This document shows, one piece after another, positions 53,811 to 64,000 of a stretch of 64,000 nucleotides of DNA (positions within the stretch are counted from its first letter, which is position 1; every line of letters starts with the position of its first letter). This DNA comes from Pyropia haitanensis (taxonomy: Eukaryota > Rhodophyta > Bangiophyceae > Bangiales > Bangiaceae), in NCBI GenBank assembly GCA_008729055.1, contig SDUX01000008.1:5233756-5297755 (forward strand). Reading direction: 5' to 3'. The position numbers and the translations under genes were made by a program. The notes beneath the pieces are model-generated. The model made no database searches. It was not told the DNA's origin and saw nothing but the letters and a program-made list of their open reading frames with translations.

Positions 53811-56465
53811 CTATTCCCCTTCACTCTCAGTGTCCGAGCCCGACTCGCCAGAGCTGCTACTGTCGCTGTCACTGCTGTGACTGCCGCTGTCCGAGCTGTC
53901 CCCATCCGAGCTGTCCCCGTCCGAGCTGTCCGAGTCCTCAGACGAGTACGAGCCCATCCGCCGCCGGTGCGCACGTGCTTGCTCACGACGCGCCAAGATG
54001 TTGTTCATCTGGGTACGCAGCGTCAACATGGCAGCATCAATGGCGGCAACCGACGGGTACGAACTGACATCCTTGACGGTCCGACGCTTCGCAGCCGGCA
54101 GGCAAGCCTCAACATACGCCTCCATTTCGCGAAGCGTGGTGTTGTCGAGTGTATCCATGTCCAGCTCGTACTCGTCATTATTGTTGACCTCGGCACGACC
54201 CGCCGACTTGCGCGCCACCAGCTGAACAACCTTGCCAAGCTTGTCCACAGACAGCAACGAGATGTTGTTGCTCAGCCGTTCCTTCTCCTCAAAACGCATC
54301 TCAACGTTGTAGAGCATCGCCGCCCGCTTCATAAAGCCCGCGCCGCCCTTGGCGTGGCCCATGGAGAACACCTCCACGTACGCCCGCTCATTCGCCAGTT
54401 CCGTCAGCTTCCGGCGAATCTCACGGACACTCTGCGGAGGAGCGGGGACGGCCAACTTGGCAGGCCGCGAAGGAGCCGCCACTTGGCCGGGTGAGCACGG
54501 CACCGCGCGTTCCCCAGACGCACCAGAGAGCGTCGCGGCCGGCTCACGTACACCCTGAGCATCAGGTGTAGAGGCGGCCACGGCAGCCCGCTTGCCTTTC
54601 GGCGCCCGCCTCGCAGCTGCCGCCTTGGGCGCCGACACATTCGGCGACGTCGGGCTCGCGCGCTTGGCCGGAGAAGTCTTCTTGGCTTTGACCGCCGGGA
54701 CGGGCTTGGGCTTCCGGCTGCCACGACGTGCGGCACCTTTCGACGCCGGCGGAGCCTCGTCCGGCATGTCTACCACCAACCGCTGGAACTCGTCGCGGAG
54801 AGTAAACGCACACTGGTACAGGGAATCCCCCGGTCGGTTGTACAGCATGGCGTTGGTGAAGACTTGCAAAACGTCGCTCTGAAACCGAGCAAGTGACATC
54901 ATACGACCGGCCGCCACGTCGCTGGGGTCAAATGAACAGTAGCCACCAGCCTCCAACGTGCGCTTGATAGTTCCAAGGTCCATCGGCTGCTTTACAATAA
55001 CGAAGTAGTCGGGGATCGACTCGGGCGGCCACAGCTCGTTCACAGGAGCAGAGAACGGCTTGGCTTGCGCGTGCCGCAACAGCTCATTGACGATGCGGCG
55101 GCAGTACTTGACTCGCGGATCACGACTCCAGCCGCTAGGCATGGACGGCGCGGCAAGCGCCCCAATCGCAGGCTCGCCGGGAGCGGGCTTGAGCCAGACT
55201 GACGGCGTACGCGGCCTCGACGGACGCCGAGACACCCGATCTGTCGTGCTCGTCGACGGCCCCTCTGCCCCACCGCCCGGAGTCGCCGGTCCACTGCCAA
55301 CAGCGCTGCCGCGATCAGCACCGAGATCTAGCGCCGACAGCGCAGTCGCACCGCAGGTGCTGGTACTGGCTGCGGGGCTGGCACAGGAGCGCCCCTGAGA
55401 ATAGAGCGCAGAGCTCGGGGTCGCAGGGGTAACAGGGAGGCAACCAGGAGATACGAGTCCTTGTAGTTGCGAAGATGACACGCTGTGGCGCGGAACCGGA
55501 GCGGCCAGCGTAAGCTTCGCCTTCTCAGCATTGATGGCGTGCAGCCTGGCGAGAAGCTGCTGCCTCTTGATGTCCGCAGAAGCAGTCGGTGTGCCACTCC
55601 CAGGGGTCAAAAGTGCAACACCACGTGACGGTCCGGGCAGAGGAAGGTCGAGCGTCGGTTTCCGTGGAGGCGTAGAAGCGGCACGCGACTTTGACAGCTC
55701 CAACGGCGACGGCCCGTCGGCCAAAGGGAAAACATCATCAGTAGGAGACGGCCGCTTGCCCACGGGCGCGACATCCTGCTCGACAGGAAACGCGTCACAG
55801 CGCTTGCGCCTGCGCTCGCGCTTGACCGGCGCAGCAGCCGCTGACGCTGCAATGGCCGACGGTACGCGGGCCCGAGCACTCCTCCGCGGTGCAGGACCAG
55901 CTGGACGGGGATCAGAGGCTGGAGGGCACGCGTCGCTTGACGCAGCAGCAGGTGCCGACGAGGCGTCCGGGGCTGCCGCGTCAGCTACAGCCGAAGTGGC
56001 CTGTGCAAAGTTAACGCATGAAGCTCCTGGCGCTGCTGACATCACCTCAGAAGCAACGTCAGACAGGCCAGGGGCAACCCGAGAACAAGAATCGAGCAGG
56101 GAAGCGTCGCATTCGGCTGCAGTCGGAGCCGACGGGGCCGTCGCACCATCGTGACCACCCGTCAACACGTCGCCATCATTCATACCATCAGGGCCCGAAG
56201 CAGAGGGCATGGCATCACAGCTGACCAGCATCAAGTCACGCGCATCGTCCAAGCAAGCAGCCTCCGTCACGCCGCGCTTGTGGTCGAGCACCGACGTCCG
56301 CGAGAGGTCCGCAACCGCACCGAGCGACACGGGGGAGAAAGGCTGCTTGCTGACCGCCGGCGGAGATGACCGACCATCACTGGTCAGCGAGCAGGGTGAC
56401 ACGGGTGGCTCGCGAGGACTGCGGCCACCCATCACCTGCCCGGCATGAACGTCACTCGCCGTCAT
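53811..56465 (-). CDS. BET-family bromodomain-NET protein (GTE-like)
   Basis: Chromatin reader: bromodomain binds acetyl-lysine, NET domain recruits transcription partners. Single exon, 884 aa from ATG 56465 (MTASDVHAGQ). Long Ala/Ser/Pro-rich N-terminal half with basic patches (KRERRRKR). One bromodomain (about 440-565): DPRVKYCRRIVNELL, SIPDYFVIVKQPMDLGTIKR, MMSLARFQSDVLQVFTNAML and YNRPGDSLYQCA, with the acetyl-lysine-binding Asn in YNR. Lys/Arg/Ala-rich spacer, then NET domain (about 690-800): FEEKERLSNNISLLSVDKLG, KVVQLVARKS, YELDMDTLDNTTLREMEAYV. C-terminal tail of Ser/Asp/Glu repeats (DSSDGDSSDGDSSDSGS), a probable casein-kinase-2 target. A single bromodomain with NET is the plant/algal GTE arrangement, not the two-bromodomain animal one. 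The reading frame is clean, unlike its neighbours, because it lacks long G/C runs. Confidence 0.92.
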   Translation of the reverse strand: MTASDVHAGQVMGGRSPREPPVSPCSLTSDGRSSPPAVSKQPFSPVSLGAVADLSRTSVLDHKRGVTEAACLDDARDLMLVSCDAMPSASGPDGMNDGDVLTGGHDGATAPSAPTAAECDASLLDSCSRVAPGLSDVASEVMSAAPGASCVNFAQATSAVADAAAPDASSAPAAASSDACPPASDPRPAGPAPRRSARARVPSAIAASAAAAPVKRERRRKRCDAFPVEQDVAPVGKRPSPTDDVFPLADGPSPLELSKSRAASTPPRKPTLDLPLPGPSRGVALLTPGSGTPTASADIKRQQLLARLHAINAEKAKLTLAAPVPRHSVSSSQLQGLVSPGCLPVTPATPSSALYSQGRSCASPAASTSTCGATALSALDLGADRGSAVGSGPATPGGGAEGPSTSTTDRVSRRPSRPRTPSVWLKPAPGEPAIGALAAPSMPSGWSRDPRVKYCRRIVNELLRHAQAKPFSAPVNELWPPESIPDYFVIVKQPMDLGTIKRTLEAGGYCSFDPSDVAAGRMMSLARFQSDVLQVFTNAMLYNRPGDSLYQCAFTLRDEFQRLVVDMPDEAPPASKGAARRGSRKPKPVPAVKAKKTSPAKRASPTSPNVSAPKAAAARRAPKGKRAAVAASTPDAQGVREPAATLSGASGERAVPCSPGQVAAPSRPAKLAVPAPPQSVREIRRKLTELANERAYVEVFSMGHAKGGAGFMKRAAMLYNVEMRFEEKERLSNNISLLSVDKLGKVVQLVARKSAGRAEVNNNDEYELDMDTLDNTTLREMEAYVEACLPAAKRRTVKDVSSYPSVAAIDAAMLTLRTQMNNILARREQARAHRRRMGSYSSEDSDSSDGDSSDGDSSDSGSHSSDSDSSSSGESGSDTESEGE

Positions 56466-58362
56466 GCGCACCCCGGTATCCGACGTGACCGCCGTCGCTG
56501 CTACACGCCGCTACGCCGCTACGCTGCTATCGGGGAATACGCCGCAACTAGACCGGACGAGGGACGGAGTGTGAAGGTCCCCGAGCGACGACGGCAGCAA
56601 CCCAAAAATATGCACCGACCCCAAGCCCCCGGTGCCGGCGGCGGTATCAAACCGTCAGGCCCCGCATGCACGCCGGCATGGGCCGCGCGCGCGCGCGGCA
56701 GCCGCACGCACGCGACGGGGTTGACAACGACGACCGCGACGTCGACGACGCGGGCGCGGGGTCGTCGAGCGCGACGGGCGTGTGTCCCAAAAAATGTGAG
56801 CGGAGAGGGGTGTATCTGTCTGGCGCCGGGCGAAGTGCCTTGGCAAGACAAGAAGGCGTTAAGAGACAAATGTGCGGGCGAAGCGTCAGTGGCGTGGACG
56901 CGGTGTGGGGGGGGGGGGGGAGAATCGTCAGCGCAACCCAACGAATGGACCACAGCCCGAGCAGTGTTCTCCAGGGAGCGCGGGAGCGGCGTGGGTGGGG
57001 GGGGGGGGGGGTGCTGGCACGTGGTCGGCGCTCGTAGTCGCCGTCGGCCGCTCGCCGCCGCTGGTGCTCCCAAAAAGCGCGCGAGCCCCGCGCGTTCGTG
57101 TGCTCGCCGGCTCGGATTGGGGGGGGGGGGGCTCGCTGATGGCTGTCCAGGCGTCGGGTGGCAGCAATGAAGAGGGCTGGAACAACGCGTCCGCCGGCGG
57201 TGAAAACACGAAAGGCACAGAGAAATAAAATTAGGAGGCACGTCTGGGACGACGGACGGGCCCATCTGGCGGAGCCGACAGGGCACATCACCAGGAGGGG
57301 CAGGCCCCAGCCAACCACATGGGACCAGTGTACGCTGGACAGCGCGGCGGGTGAGGCCAGCGTGACCATCGCCCCCCCCCCCCGCTCCAGATGGCCCGCC
57401 AGGACAGAGGAGAGGGGGGGGGTGCGCGGCGCGCGCCCAGACTGCACGCCACGAGGGTTCTCGGAGGGTGCACGTTGCGGGCGGCGGGCAGGGTGTGCAA
57501 AGGTGAGAGCCTCGGATGCGTGGTCGACAGCCCCACAGGCGGCCGCTCGCGGATGGCGACAACTGGACCACCTCCAAGGGCCCCTCCGCGGCGGAGGCGG
57601 ATGCATGTTGTATTTTTGCTTATTTCGCCGGGGGGTCGCGCACAGACCAGATTGAGGCCGTCTGTTGCGTCCGCTGGAGCGAGACCCGTGATTGACGAGC
57701 CTCGGGAGGTGCACATGTGCCGCCTGACCACGCCAGGCCCACAGAACAGCCACAGAAAGGCGGGGTCCGGACGGCCTCGCCGGTGAACAAGCCAATCAGG
57801 CCCTCCGCATCAGGTTCACTTTGTATCTGCGCTCTTTGATTGAATGCACGAGGCAGAATGGCAAGGTGATTGAAAGCCTCTGACCGTCCAATGAACGGTG
57901 TGATGGTGAGCGGTAACGACCTGCTGACAGTGCACCCTGACCGGCAGTGTGAGCCCATGAATCGACGACTCTGGTCGGAAAGCTCGGCCCGGGTTGCCGA
58001 CGGCGTACTTACACTGGGAATCACGCTTGGTGCTGTCCACGTGTCCTGCTTCTTGTGACCAGCGGGTAGCCCCTTGCGCGACCGACGCCCGAGCTCGCCT
58101 TCGACGGCCCGCCACGCCGAGCCAGTACCGCGTGTGCGAGAACCCCCCCCGACCCCTCCGCCTTGCCGAATGGCCCTATCCGCGATCCGAGGCTGTGGGC
58201 GGTCGGCTGCACCGCCCTCCGCGGAGGTTGACCAATAGGCCGCCGCCGAGCGAAAGAATCTGGGCCCGCCAAGGCGTGGTACTGTACACAGTCGCACAGG
58301 GCAGGGGGACACAGATGGGGACACCAGTCAACAGTCTCAACGCGTCTGTCGACTGACACGAG
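56466..58362. other. 1.9-kb region without a supported gene
   Basis: Upstream of the bromodomain gene. It has G runs at 56908-56919, 56998-57010 and 57120-57130. Long minus-strand frames (56519-57795) show no motif. Composition is nearer 60% GC from 57150 on. Confidence 0.35.
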
Positions 58363-58436
58363 ATGGCTACCAAAGCGATCCCCCCCGCCGATGTGGAAAC
58401 AATGGGACTGTTGCTCGGGAATGACTCTGAAAGGTA
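58363..58436 (+). CDS. Possible first coding exon of an unidentified gene
   Basis: ATG at 58363 opens a short, protein-like segment (MATKAIPPADVETMGLLLGN then DSE plus two bases) ending exactly at a GTAGGT donor, followed by about 500 bases of strongly pyrimidine-rich, intron-like sequence. Downstream exons are ambiguous. One candidate begins after GTCGCAG at 58954 (SPSLLDAASGVWSVSVWGLR); another lies after CAGCAG near 59274 (RYAMDDVALAGVAAGIGRLL) and ends at GTATGC. Phases do not settle the choice. No family recognised. Confidence 0.3.
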
Positions 58437-61400
58437 GGTGGACGGGAGGGCCTTTTTCGTTTGTTTTTGCGGACTGCACGTGTACCCTGCACACAGCGTC
58501 ACGCTGCCACCGTCGAACGCCGTTCTCCGGGAGGTGTCTCTCCATGCAGCCTTGGCCGACCGGTTTGCTGCGGAATGGTCCCTGTGTCATCGTGCGCCGA
58601 ACCTCGCGTCCTCTTCCCATCCCTCCCTCGTCATCACCATGCGAGTTGGTTGCTGAATGGGTGGTCATGCCTTTTTTGCTCACGCCCCCCATGCCCAGTC
58701 CGTTGTTTCCGATCCTGCCCCCGCATCCTCGCCGCGTTTTTCTGTAGTCCCTCGTTCTCATTCTGCTTCTTGGTGCCTTCTGTACGCCTCTGTGCTGTGC
58801 CCGTCCTTTTCTGACGCGCCCAGCTGGCGCCTCGTTTTTCTGATCTTTAAAGCGGCTGTTCCCTGTCACCTTTTCTCGCTTGTTTGTTTGCTCGACTGTT
58901 GCTCGCCCGGCGGCGTCTGGTACTCAGGGGTCACCCCCCCGGCGTCAGTCGCAGGTCACCATCGCTGCTGGATGCTGCGTCTGGTGTCTGGAGCGTGTCT
59001 GTTTGGGGTCTGCGGGCAGAAGGGGTATGCGGGTGGTTTCGCGGAGATGTGATAAGTTTTGCGGTGGTCACGCTGGTCGCGGTCGGGTGAGCGCTCTCGC
59101 CGAGGTATGCTTTACCGACGACACGGGCAGGCGTACAGCTCACTGGTTGTTGGGTCCGCCGTGGAGGAGTGTGGGGTCGCGTGGATGGACGTAGAGATGG
59201 TTGGGGTGCGCTGCTGCGGCGGCTTATCCTTGCATTGGGGCCCTGCGGTGGCGGCGGCGGCTACAGCAGCAGCGGTACGCCATGGACGATGTCGCCCTCG
59301 CCGGCGTTGCGGCAGGCATTGGCCGGCTCCTGTGCCTCCGCCTGGCGGCGCGGTGCGGCCAGGTATGCATGCGCTGTCTCCACCGACGGGAGTTGATGAC
59401 GCTGGCACGGCCCCCTCACTGGGGTCAGCTCTGTTGCTGTGGTGATCACTGTTGTTGCGGCAGTCTGCCGTTCTCTCTCGGTACCCCTGCCACCTTGGCC
59501 GCCCGGTTCCCGTTGCTCCTCTGCTCCTCCCTCCCCTCCGTATCACCGACCGTGGTGGGTTTTGCCCATCGGCCCATCGTCCCGTGCCTTCTTGGGCCCT
59601 CTCCCCCTGATCCTGTTAGCGGCGGCGGTTACGGACGCCATCGTCGAGTCTTCGCCCTCCCCTCTCCCCGGCGTCACTGCCGTACGTCGCCCCTCACCGC
59701 CGATTCAGGATGGTCCTCGGCTTCTTATTGCTCACCGGTGATGCTCGCCGATGGCAGCATGTGTGTCGTCAAGGCGGCGGGGGTTGGCCGACGGTATCAC
59801 CGCCGCGAGGAGGTGCTCGTCGTTTGTGGCTACGGTGGCTGCGGTAGAGATGCTCTTGGATCCATTTGTGCGGTTGCGGGGGCGGAGCATGGGAGCCGGG
59901 ACTGGTCTACGGGCCCTGTGACCCGCGGGCGACGCGCCCCGCCACCCACCGCCGTCGTCCCTGCCGTCGTCTACCCTGGCGGGGCATGGTTGCTGTAGAG
60001 GCCGCCGTCCGCTAGCGCTCGCTGGAGTATATGCCCTTTCCCAGTGCGCCACAGCTGTCCTCCGGCTAAGCGAGGCGAAGGGCGGCACGGAACACCTGCG
60101 CGTGACCCCGCTGGCCGCTTGCACAACGGCTGTACTCGCAGGGGCGTTGCTGCGAGAGGTTGTCATAGCGACTGGTCGTCACGGGTCATCGACTGTCCCC
60201 GCGGAGTGTCCCACCACTCCCCGAACGGCGTTGCCGTCGTCCGTGCGCACCTGTTTGTACCTCCCTGCCCCTATGTCATCCCCTGGTCCCCGCTTGCGCT
60301 GTGCGAGATGTCCCGCCGCGCCACGTCGTCTTGCTGACTGTAGTTGGTCTAGCGCACCCTGTGAGCACCCATCAATACAGTGTCTTGCCCGACCTCCTCA
60401 CGCACACCTCTGCGCATGTCGTGTATGCTTCCAGTGTAGGTGAAGGATTGTTTCCGCCGCACGCGTGACAGAATGAGTGCGTCAGCGAGCGGCAGTGGCT
60501 GGACGTGCTGCCTGGCCGGGACACACGCAATTGAACGGCCGTCGCATGTGTAGAGTTTCCTTCACGGCCGCCACCGGTATGGTACGAACAGACAGTGAGA
60601 GTGGCTCACACGCCTGACGATACGGTGTCATCCCGTGATGGGTTCTGGGCTACGCGATGGTGGTTCTGAGAGGGGCGCTCGCTACAGTTCGGAGCAGGTG
60701 CGCCAACACACACGCATCCAGCCAACATCCATACCACTGCGTCTGCGACTCCACGGCGTGCAGTTCGGTCGCTAAGGGTTGCCCATGCGGGTCTGGCCTG
60801 ACCTGCAATCGCTTGTTTCAGGAGCGCCGCACACCGCCAAACAGCAGCTTCTGAAGCGTCCACGAGCGGCCGCCCCCTTGTTGCTGACCAGGTTTGCTCC
60901 TTACGCTGCAGCGTCCACAGCTGGTTCGACACGTTCACTTCACCCGCACTCGCGGGCGCCAGTGGCACCCGCTGCCCGTCGGTCTGCCCCATTGTTCTCA
61001 ACGCGGCCTGTCTGCGCTTCTCCGAGAGCGCGACAATTCCATTCCGGGACCTGGACGTAGCTCCAACAGTCTTGGAAGTCTCGCTTGTCAAGCCCCCCCA
61101 ATGACGTCTGCCATGATCAAATATTCCCATGTAGTGGCCGGATTCAAAGCCGGAGCGCGCATACAGTACTACTGTAGCAGCGCGCACTTCTCCTGTGCTG
61201 TGTGCTGGACCAACCACGGTGTTCCAACATGCTATCCAGACGCACTGGTTCTCTGACCACCTCATTGAGAGGGCTGCCGCCGATTGGAGCCAGTCTAGAT
61301 TTGGAAGGAGGTGCTCAGCGCCAGAGTCGTGCATCTGGTCTTCGAGGGTCCACCGGGGAGGTCCCGGAGGCGATGGGGCAGGTCCTCCCTTGTAGAGACC

Positions 61401-63050
61401 CTCCCCGACCGGCACCCAGCAACTGACCAATCCTGCCACATGGGTCCAGCGCTCATTGGACACCACCACCCTCCATTCGCCAGCCCGCCAAGGCCGGCCC
61501 CCACCGTAGGCCTCCTCCTGCGGGGCCACCCGCGTCGATCCGCCGCCTTCTCGCGAAGTATCTGTCTACGCCGGCGCGACACTGGGCTGCTCATGACCAC
61601 ACACGCGGTGGATGGTGGCGGCTGTGCCCGCGACACGCGGCCGCCATTAGTCAAGCCGCTCGGTCGCTGCCAGCCGCAAACTGGGGCGGGGCCTCCGCAC
61701 AGTCCCTATCATCGAGGACCCACTAGGGTCGCCGCAGAGGGGCCACGTGCCGTGTACGGGGCGCGCCCAGCATTTCCCCCCCCCCCCCCCCCCCCGCGCC
61801 AACCCGCTGTGCACCGCCGCGCACGCCCCTCGCGGATCACCCAAGGGGCGGTATATTCTGACCGGGATGCATCAGCTGTTTGCTCGTTTTTTTCTTGTAG
61901 ACATGGAATGGGCCGCGTCTGGGTGGGGGGTCAAACAGAGGGACATGACCCCTCTGCTGCTCGCGCGTGCGGCAGCCCTCCGCCTTGCGTGGTGGGCACC
62001 AGCAGCGCACCCCGTTGGCCCCAGCGCGCTGCCCTAGCCTGCCCGCCCCCCCCACGATGTGGCACGCGCCACATGGCGTAATGGGGTCGCTCGCCCGCCG
62101 CTCCCGCCCATGCTCTACCCGCCCCCACCACCCTCCCCCCAGCGCCCCATTGGCTGCACTCACTCTCAGAGGCGTGGCAAGCCGCACCCTCCGCCGGCGG
62201 GTCTTGGGCTCGTAACCGCCTCCTCAGCGGGGTGGTCTGGGGCAGGCGGACGGGCGCGGAGCGAGCGGCCGGCGGGCGCGCAGATCCCAGGGGCGCCCGG
62301 ACGACGGGCGTCTCCGTCGTGCCCCGGCGACCGGCGCCCGGTGGGAATCCCAAGCAACCGTCCCCGTGGCGGTGGCTGCGGTCGACTGGGCGCACACTTT
62401 CCTCCGCCCTACGACCCCACACCACCCCGTCGTCGACGAGCTCTGTGGGGCGGGCGCGCCAGGAGCCGCGGCCCTCTTGACGCGCCCTGGAGAGAGCCGT
62501 ACTCGCAGGCGGCACGGGTGTTGGGAACGGCGGGGGCTCGCAGGCTCTGGCCGAGGCGTCAGCCGGCCGCTTTCTCTTGACCACTGGTGGTGACGTGTGT
62601 GGTTTCAAGGGTGGTGCCGGTTGGGGCACGCGCCAGCCCCCGCCCCCGCCCCCGGGAAACGCTACCTCTCCCCTACCGCCTCGCTCATCTGTGCATACAA
62701 CCCTGTCGCCCCCCTTCCCGTTTCGCCGAAGAGCGCGCGTGCGGTGAGACAGCGCGCGCGCGTGCGCGCGCGCGTGGCCCGCGGGACACGACACGCCGTT
62801 GCCACGGTGGAGGGTCGGCGGTGGGGTCGACACCCTGGGTTTGCCTCGGGCCACCACGGCCGCGGTACCACGGTCGGGCGCGAGCGAGACGGGCTGCCCG
62901 TTGGGTGTCGTCTGGTGCGCGCACGCTTCCTCTCTGCTGCAAGGGACGCGGTGGCGGTGGCGGTGGTGGCGGCGGTGGCGGTGGCGGTGGCGGCGGCGGT
63001 GGCGGTGGGTCTTTCAGGGGAGAAGAGACGTGGCGGGGGCGGTCGGCATT
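58437..63050. other. 4.6-kb region without a supported complete gene
   Basis: Moderate-GC sequence with pyrimidine-rich intron-like stretches at 58440-58900 and 59430-59700 on the plus strand. Possible exons of the gene starting at 58363 are embedded. A 307-codon minus frame (60606-61529) has no ATG near its start and no motif. C22 run at about 61776-61797. From 62600 it becomes GC-rich again and leads into the gene at 63051; an acceptor-like TCTTTCAG at 63010-63017 may end a 5' intron of that gene. Confidence 0.3.
62752..62776. repeat. Alternating purine-pyrimidine (GC/GT) tract
   Basis: 25 bases of strict purine-pyrimidine alternation upstream of the gene at 63051; potential Z-DNA former. 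Confidence 0.7.
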
Positions 63051-63246
63051 ATGAAGCGGCCGCCACCACCCGGTTGGGGCGGCCAGGGGCGGTCCACCCC
63101 CGACCCGACCGCGAGCATGGCCCTCGTCTACCCCGGTGCGGGCGGAGATGGCGCGGGCGGCACTGTCGGGGTGGCGATGGGAGGGGGTGGCGCGGGCGGC
63201 TACGCAGACGGCGCCGCCACCGGAGGACCGCTCTTCCCTGACCCTT

Positions 63247-63277
<31 letters not shown>

Positions 63278-63938
63278 ACCCTTCCTTTCCGCCAAGTCGT
63301 GGCCCAATGGCGGGGTTGGCGGCGCCGGCGGCTACGACCTGCCCGGCATGAGCCCGGGCGGGGAACCACTTGGGGGGATGAGCTACGGCAGCGCCCCACC
63401 GCCGCCGCCGCCGCCGCCACCACCACCGCCGCCGGTGGACGTCACCGCGGGCGGTGGCGGCGGGGGGGGTGAGTACCCTCCGGGCGTCGGTGGCGGTGGT
63501 TACGCCGGCTCCTATCTGTACTCCCAGCAGCTGCCGCCGCCGCCACCGCCACCGCCGTCACCACCGCCGCCACCGCTCATGTACGATCCTGTGCAGCCGC
63601 CGCCGCCGCCTCAGCAGCTGCCACAGCCGCCGCTGCCACAGCGGTCGCCGCCGCCGCCGCCGCCTTTGCAGAAGCAGCAACACCAGCAGCCGTTTTCCAC
63701 CTATGCCGGCGGCCCATACGAAGCCGGCGGCGGCGGCGGCAGCGGCGGCGGCGGTGGAGACGGCCGTGGCGTCCCGGGCGCCGGCGGTGACGGCGGCGGG
63801 GGCGACCACGGCGTGGCGTCACGGGGCGGCGGCCAAGTCAGCGGCGAAGCGCCGCCACCTCCGCCGCTCGGCTACGCCGCCGCCTCGGCGGCAACGACGC
63901 TCGCGGACCTTCACCGGTTAGTAAATGACGGTGGCGGC

Positions 63939-63990
<52 letters not shown>

Positions 63991-64000
63991 GTGGCGTCGG
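63051..64000 (+). CDS. Pro/Gly/Tyr/Gln-rich low-complexity protein, partial (runs off the window)
   Basis: Frame opens at ATG 63051 (MKRPPPPGWGGQGRSTPDPT) and stays open for all 316 remaining codons. Composition alternates between Gly-rich segments with regularly spaced Tyr (GGGGYAGSYLYSQQL, STYAGGPYEAGG) and Pro/Gln blocks (PPPPPQQLPQPPLPQ, LQKQQHQQPF). This resembles prion-like or intrinsically disordered regions of RNA-binding and transcription-related proteins. Near the edge a helical segment appears (LGYAAASAATTLADLHRLVN), followed by another Gly run, so a folded domain may lie beyond 64000. An intron before the ATG is possible. Function cannot be stated from this part. Confidence 0.6.

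Noticed and set aside
60606..61529. 307-codon minus-strand open frame with balanced composition
   Set aside because: The first codon is GTG rather than ATG, no domain or membrane segment is recognisable, and no splice pattern supports it. Transcript evidence would be needed.

Overview
This window looks like nuclear DNA of a very GC-rich eukaryote. The best fit is a bangiophyte red alga of the Porphyra/Pyropia type; that assignment is an inference. The support is sparse short GT-AG introns (mostly 0.1-0.5 kb), many single-exon genes, Ala/Gly/Pro/Arg-rich coding sequence, two plastid-targeted proteins whose N-termini begin MAF/MAAF (a Phe close to the start is typical of red algal transit peptides), and proteins found only in eukaryotes (makorin, INCENP, BET bromodomain protein, COX20, WDTC1/DCAF9). 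I rebuilt most genes by joining exons by hand. The protein matches come from memory of family motifs, not from a search.

Layout, left to right: makorin-type RING/CCCH protein (+, 783-2499); conserved plastid protein of unknown function (-, 2892-3678); armadillo-repeat protein (-, 4853-6259); plastid UPF0301/AlgH-like protein (+, 7669-9264); COX20-like assembly factor (+, 9775-11014); L-type lectin cargo receptor with a His/Asp-rich linker (-, 11449-13140); membrane-anchored trypsin-like protease (-, 14623-17033); a 0.6-kb element with terminal inverted repeats (18798-19395); a weakly supported Ala-rich membrane ORF (+, 20168-21112); DHHC palmitoyltransferase (-, 22271-23898); an unknown membrane protein with unresolved 5' end (+, 27382-29274); INCENP (-, 29941-about 32951) transcribed away from a CIPK/SnRK3-like kinase (+, 35564-38576); bacterial-type nucleotide-sugar dehydrogenase (-, 39511-41328); WDTC1/DCAF9-like CUL4 adaptor (-, 42913-46516); a small foldback element (46846-47000); IGHMBP2/SMUBP2-like SF1 helicase (-, 47786-52793); BET bromodomain protein (-, 53811-56465); a possible first exon (+, 58363); and a Pro/Gly/Tyr-rich gene that runs off the right edge (+, 63051 onward).

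No operon or shared pathway links these genes; this is an ordinary nuclear gene neighbourhood. Two features run through it. First, many genes change reading frame inside long G or C runs, and in eight of the nine clearest cases one extra base restores the frame. That points to under-called homopolymers in the assembly rather than dead genes. Second, the rebuilt splice donors strongly favour GTACGT over the usual GTAAGT. Large stretches (about 23.9-27.0 kb and 56.5-63.0 kb) contain nothing I can support as genes.
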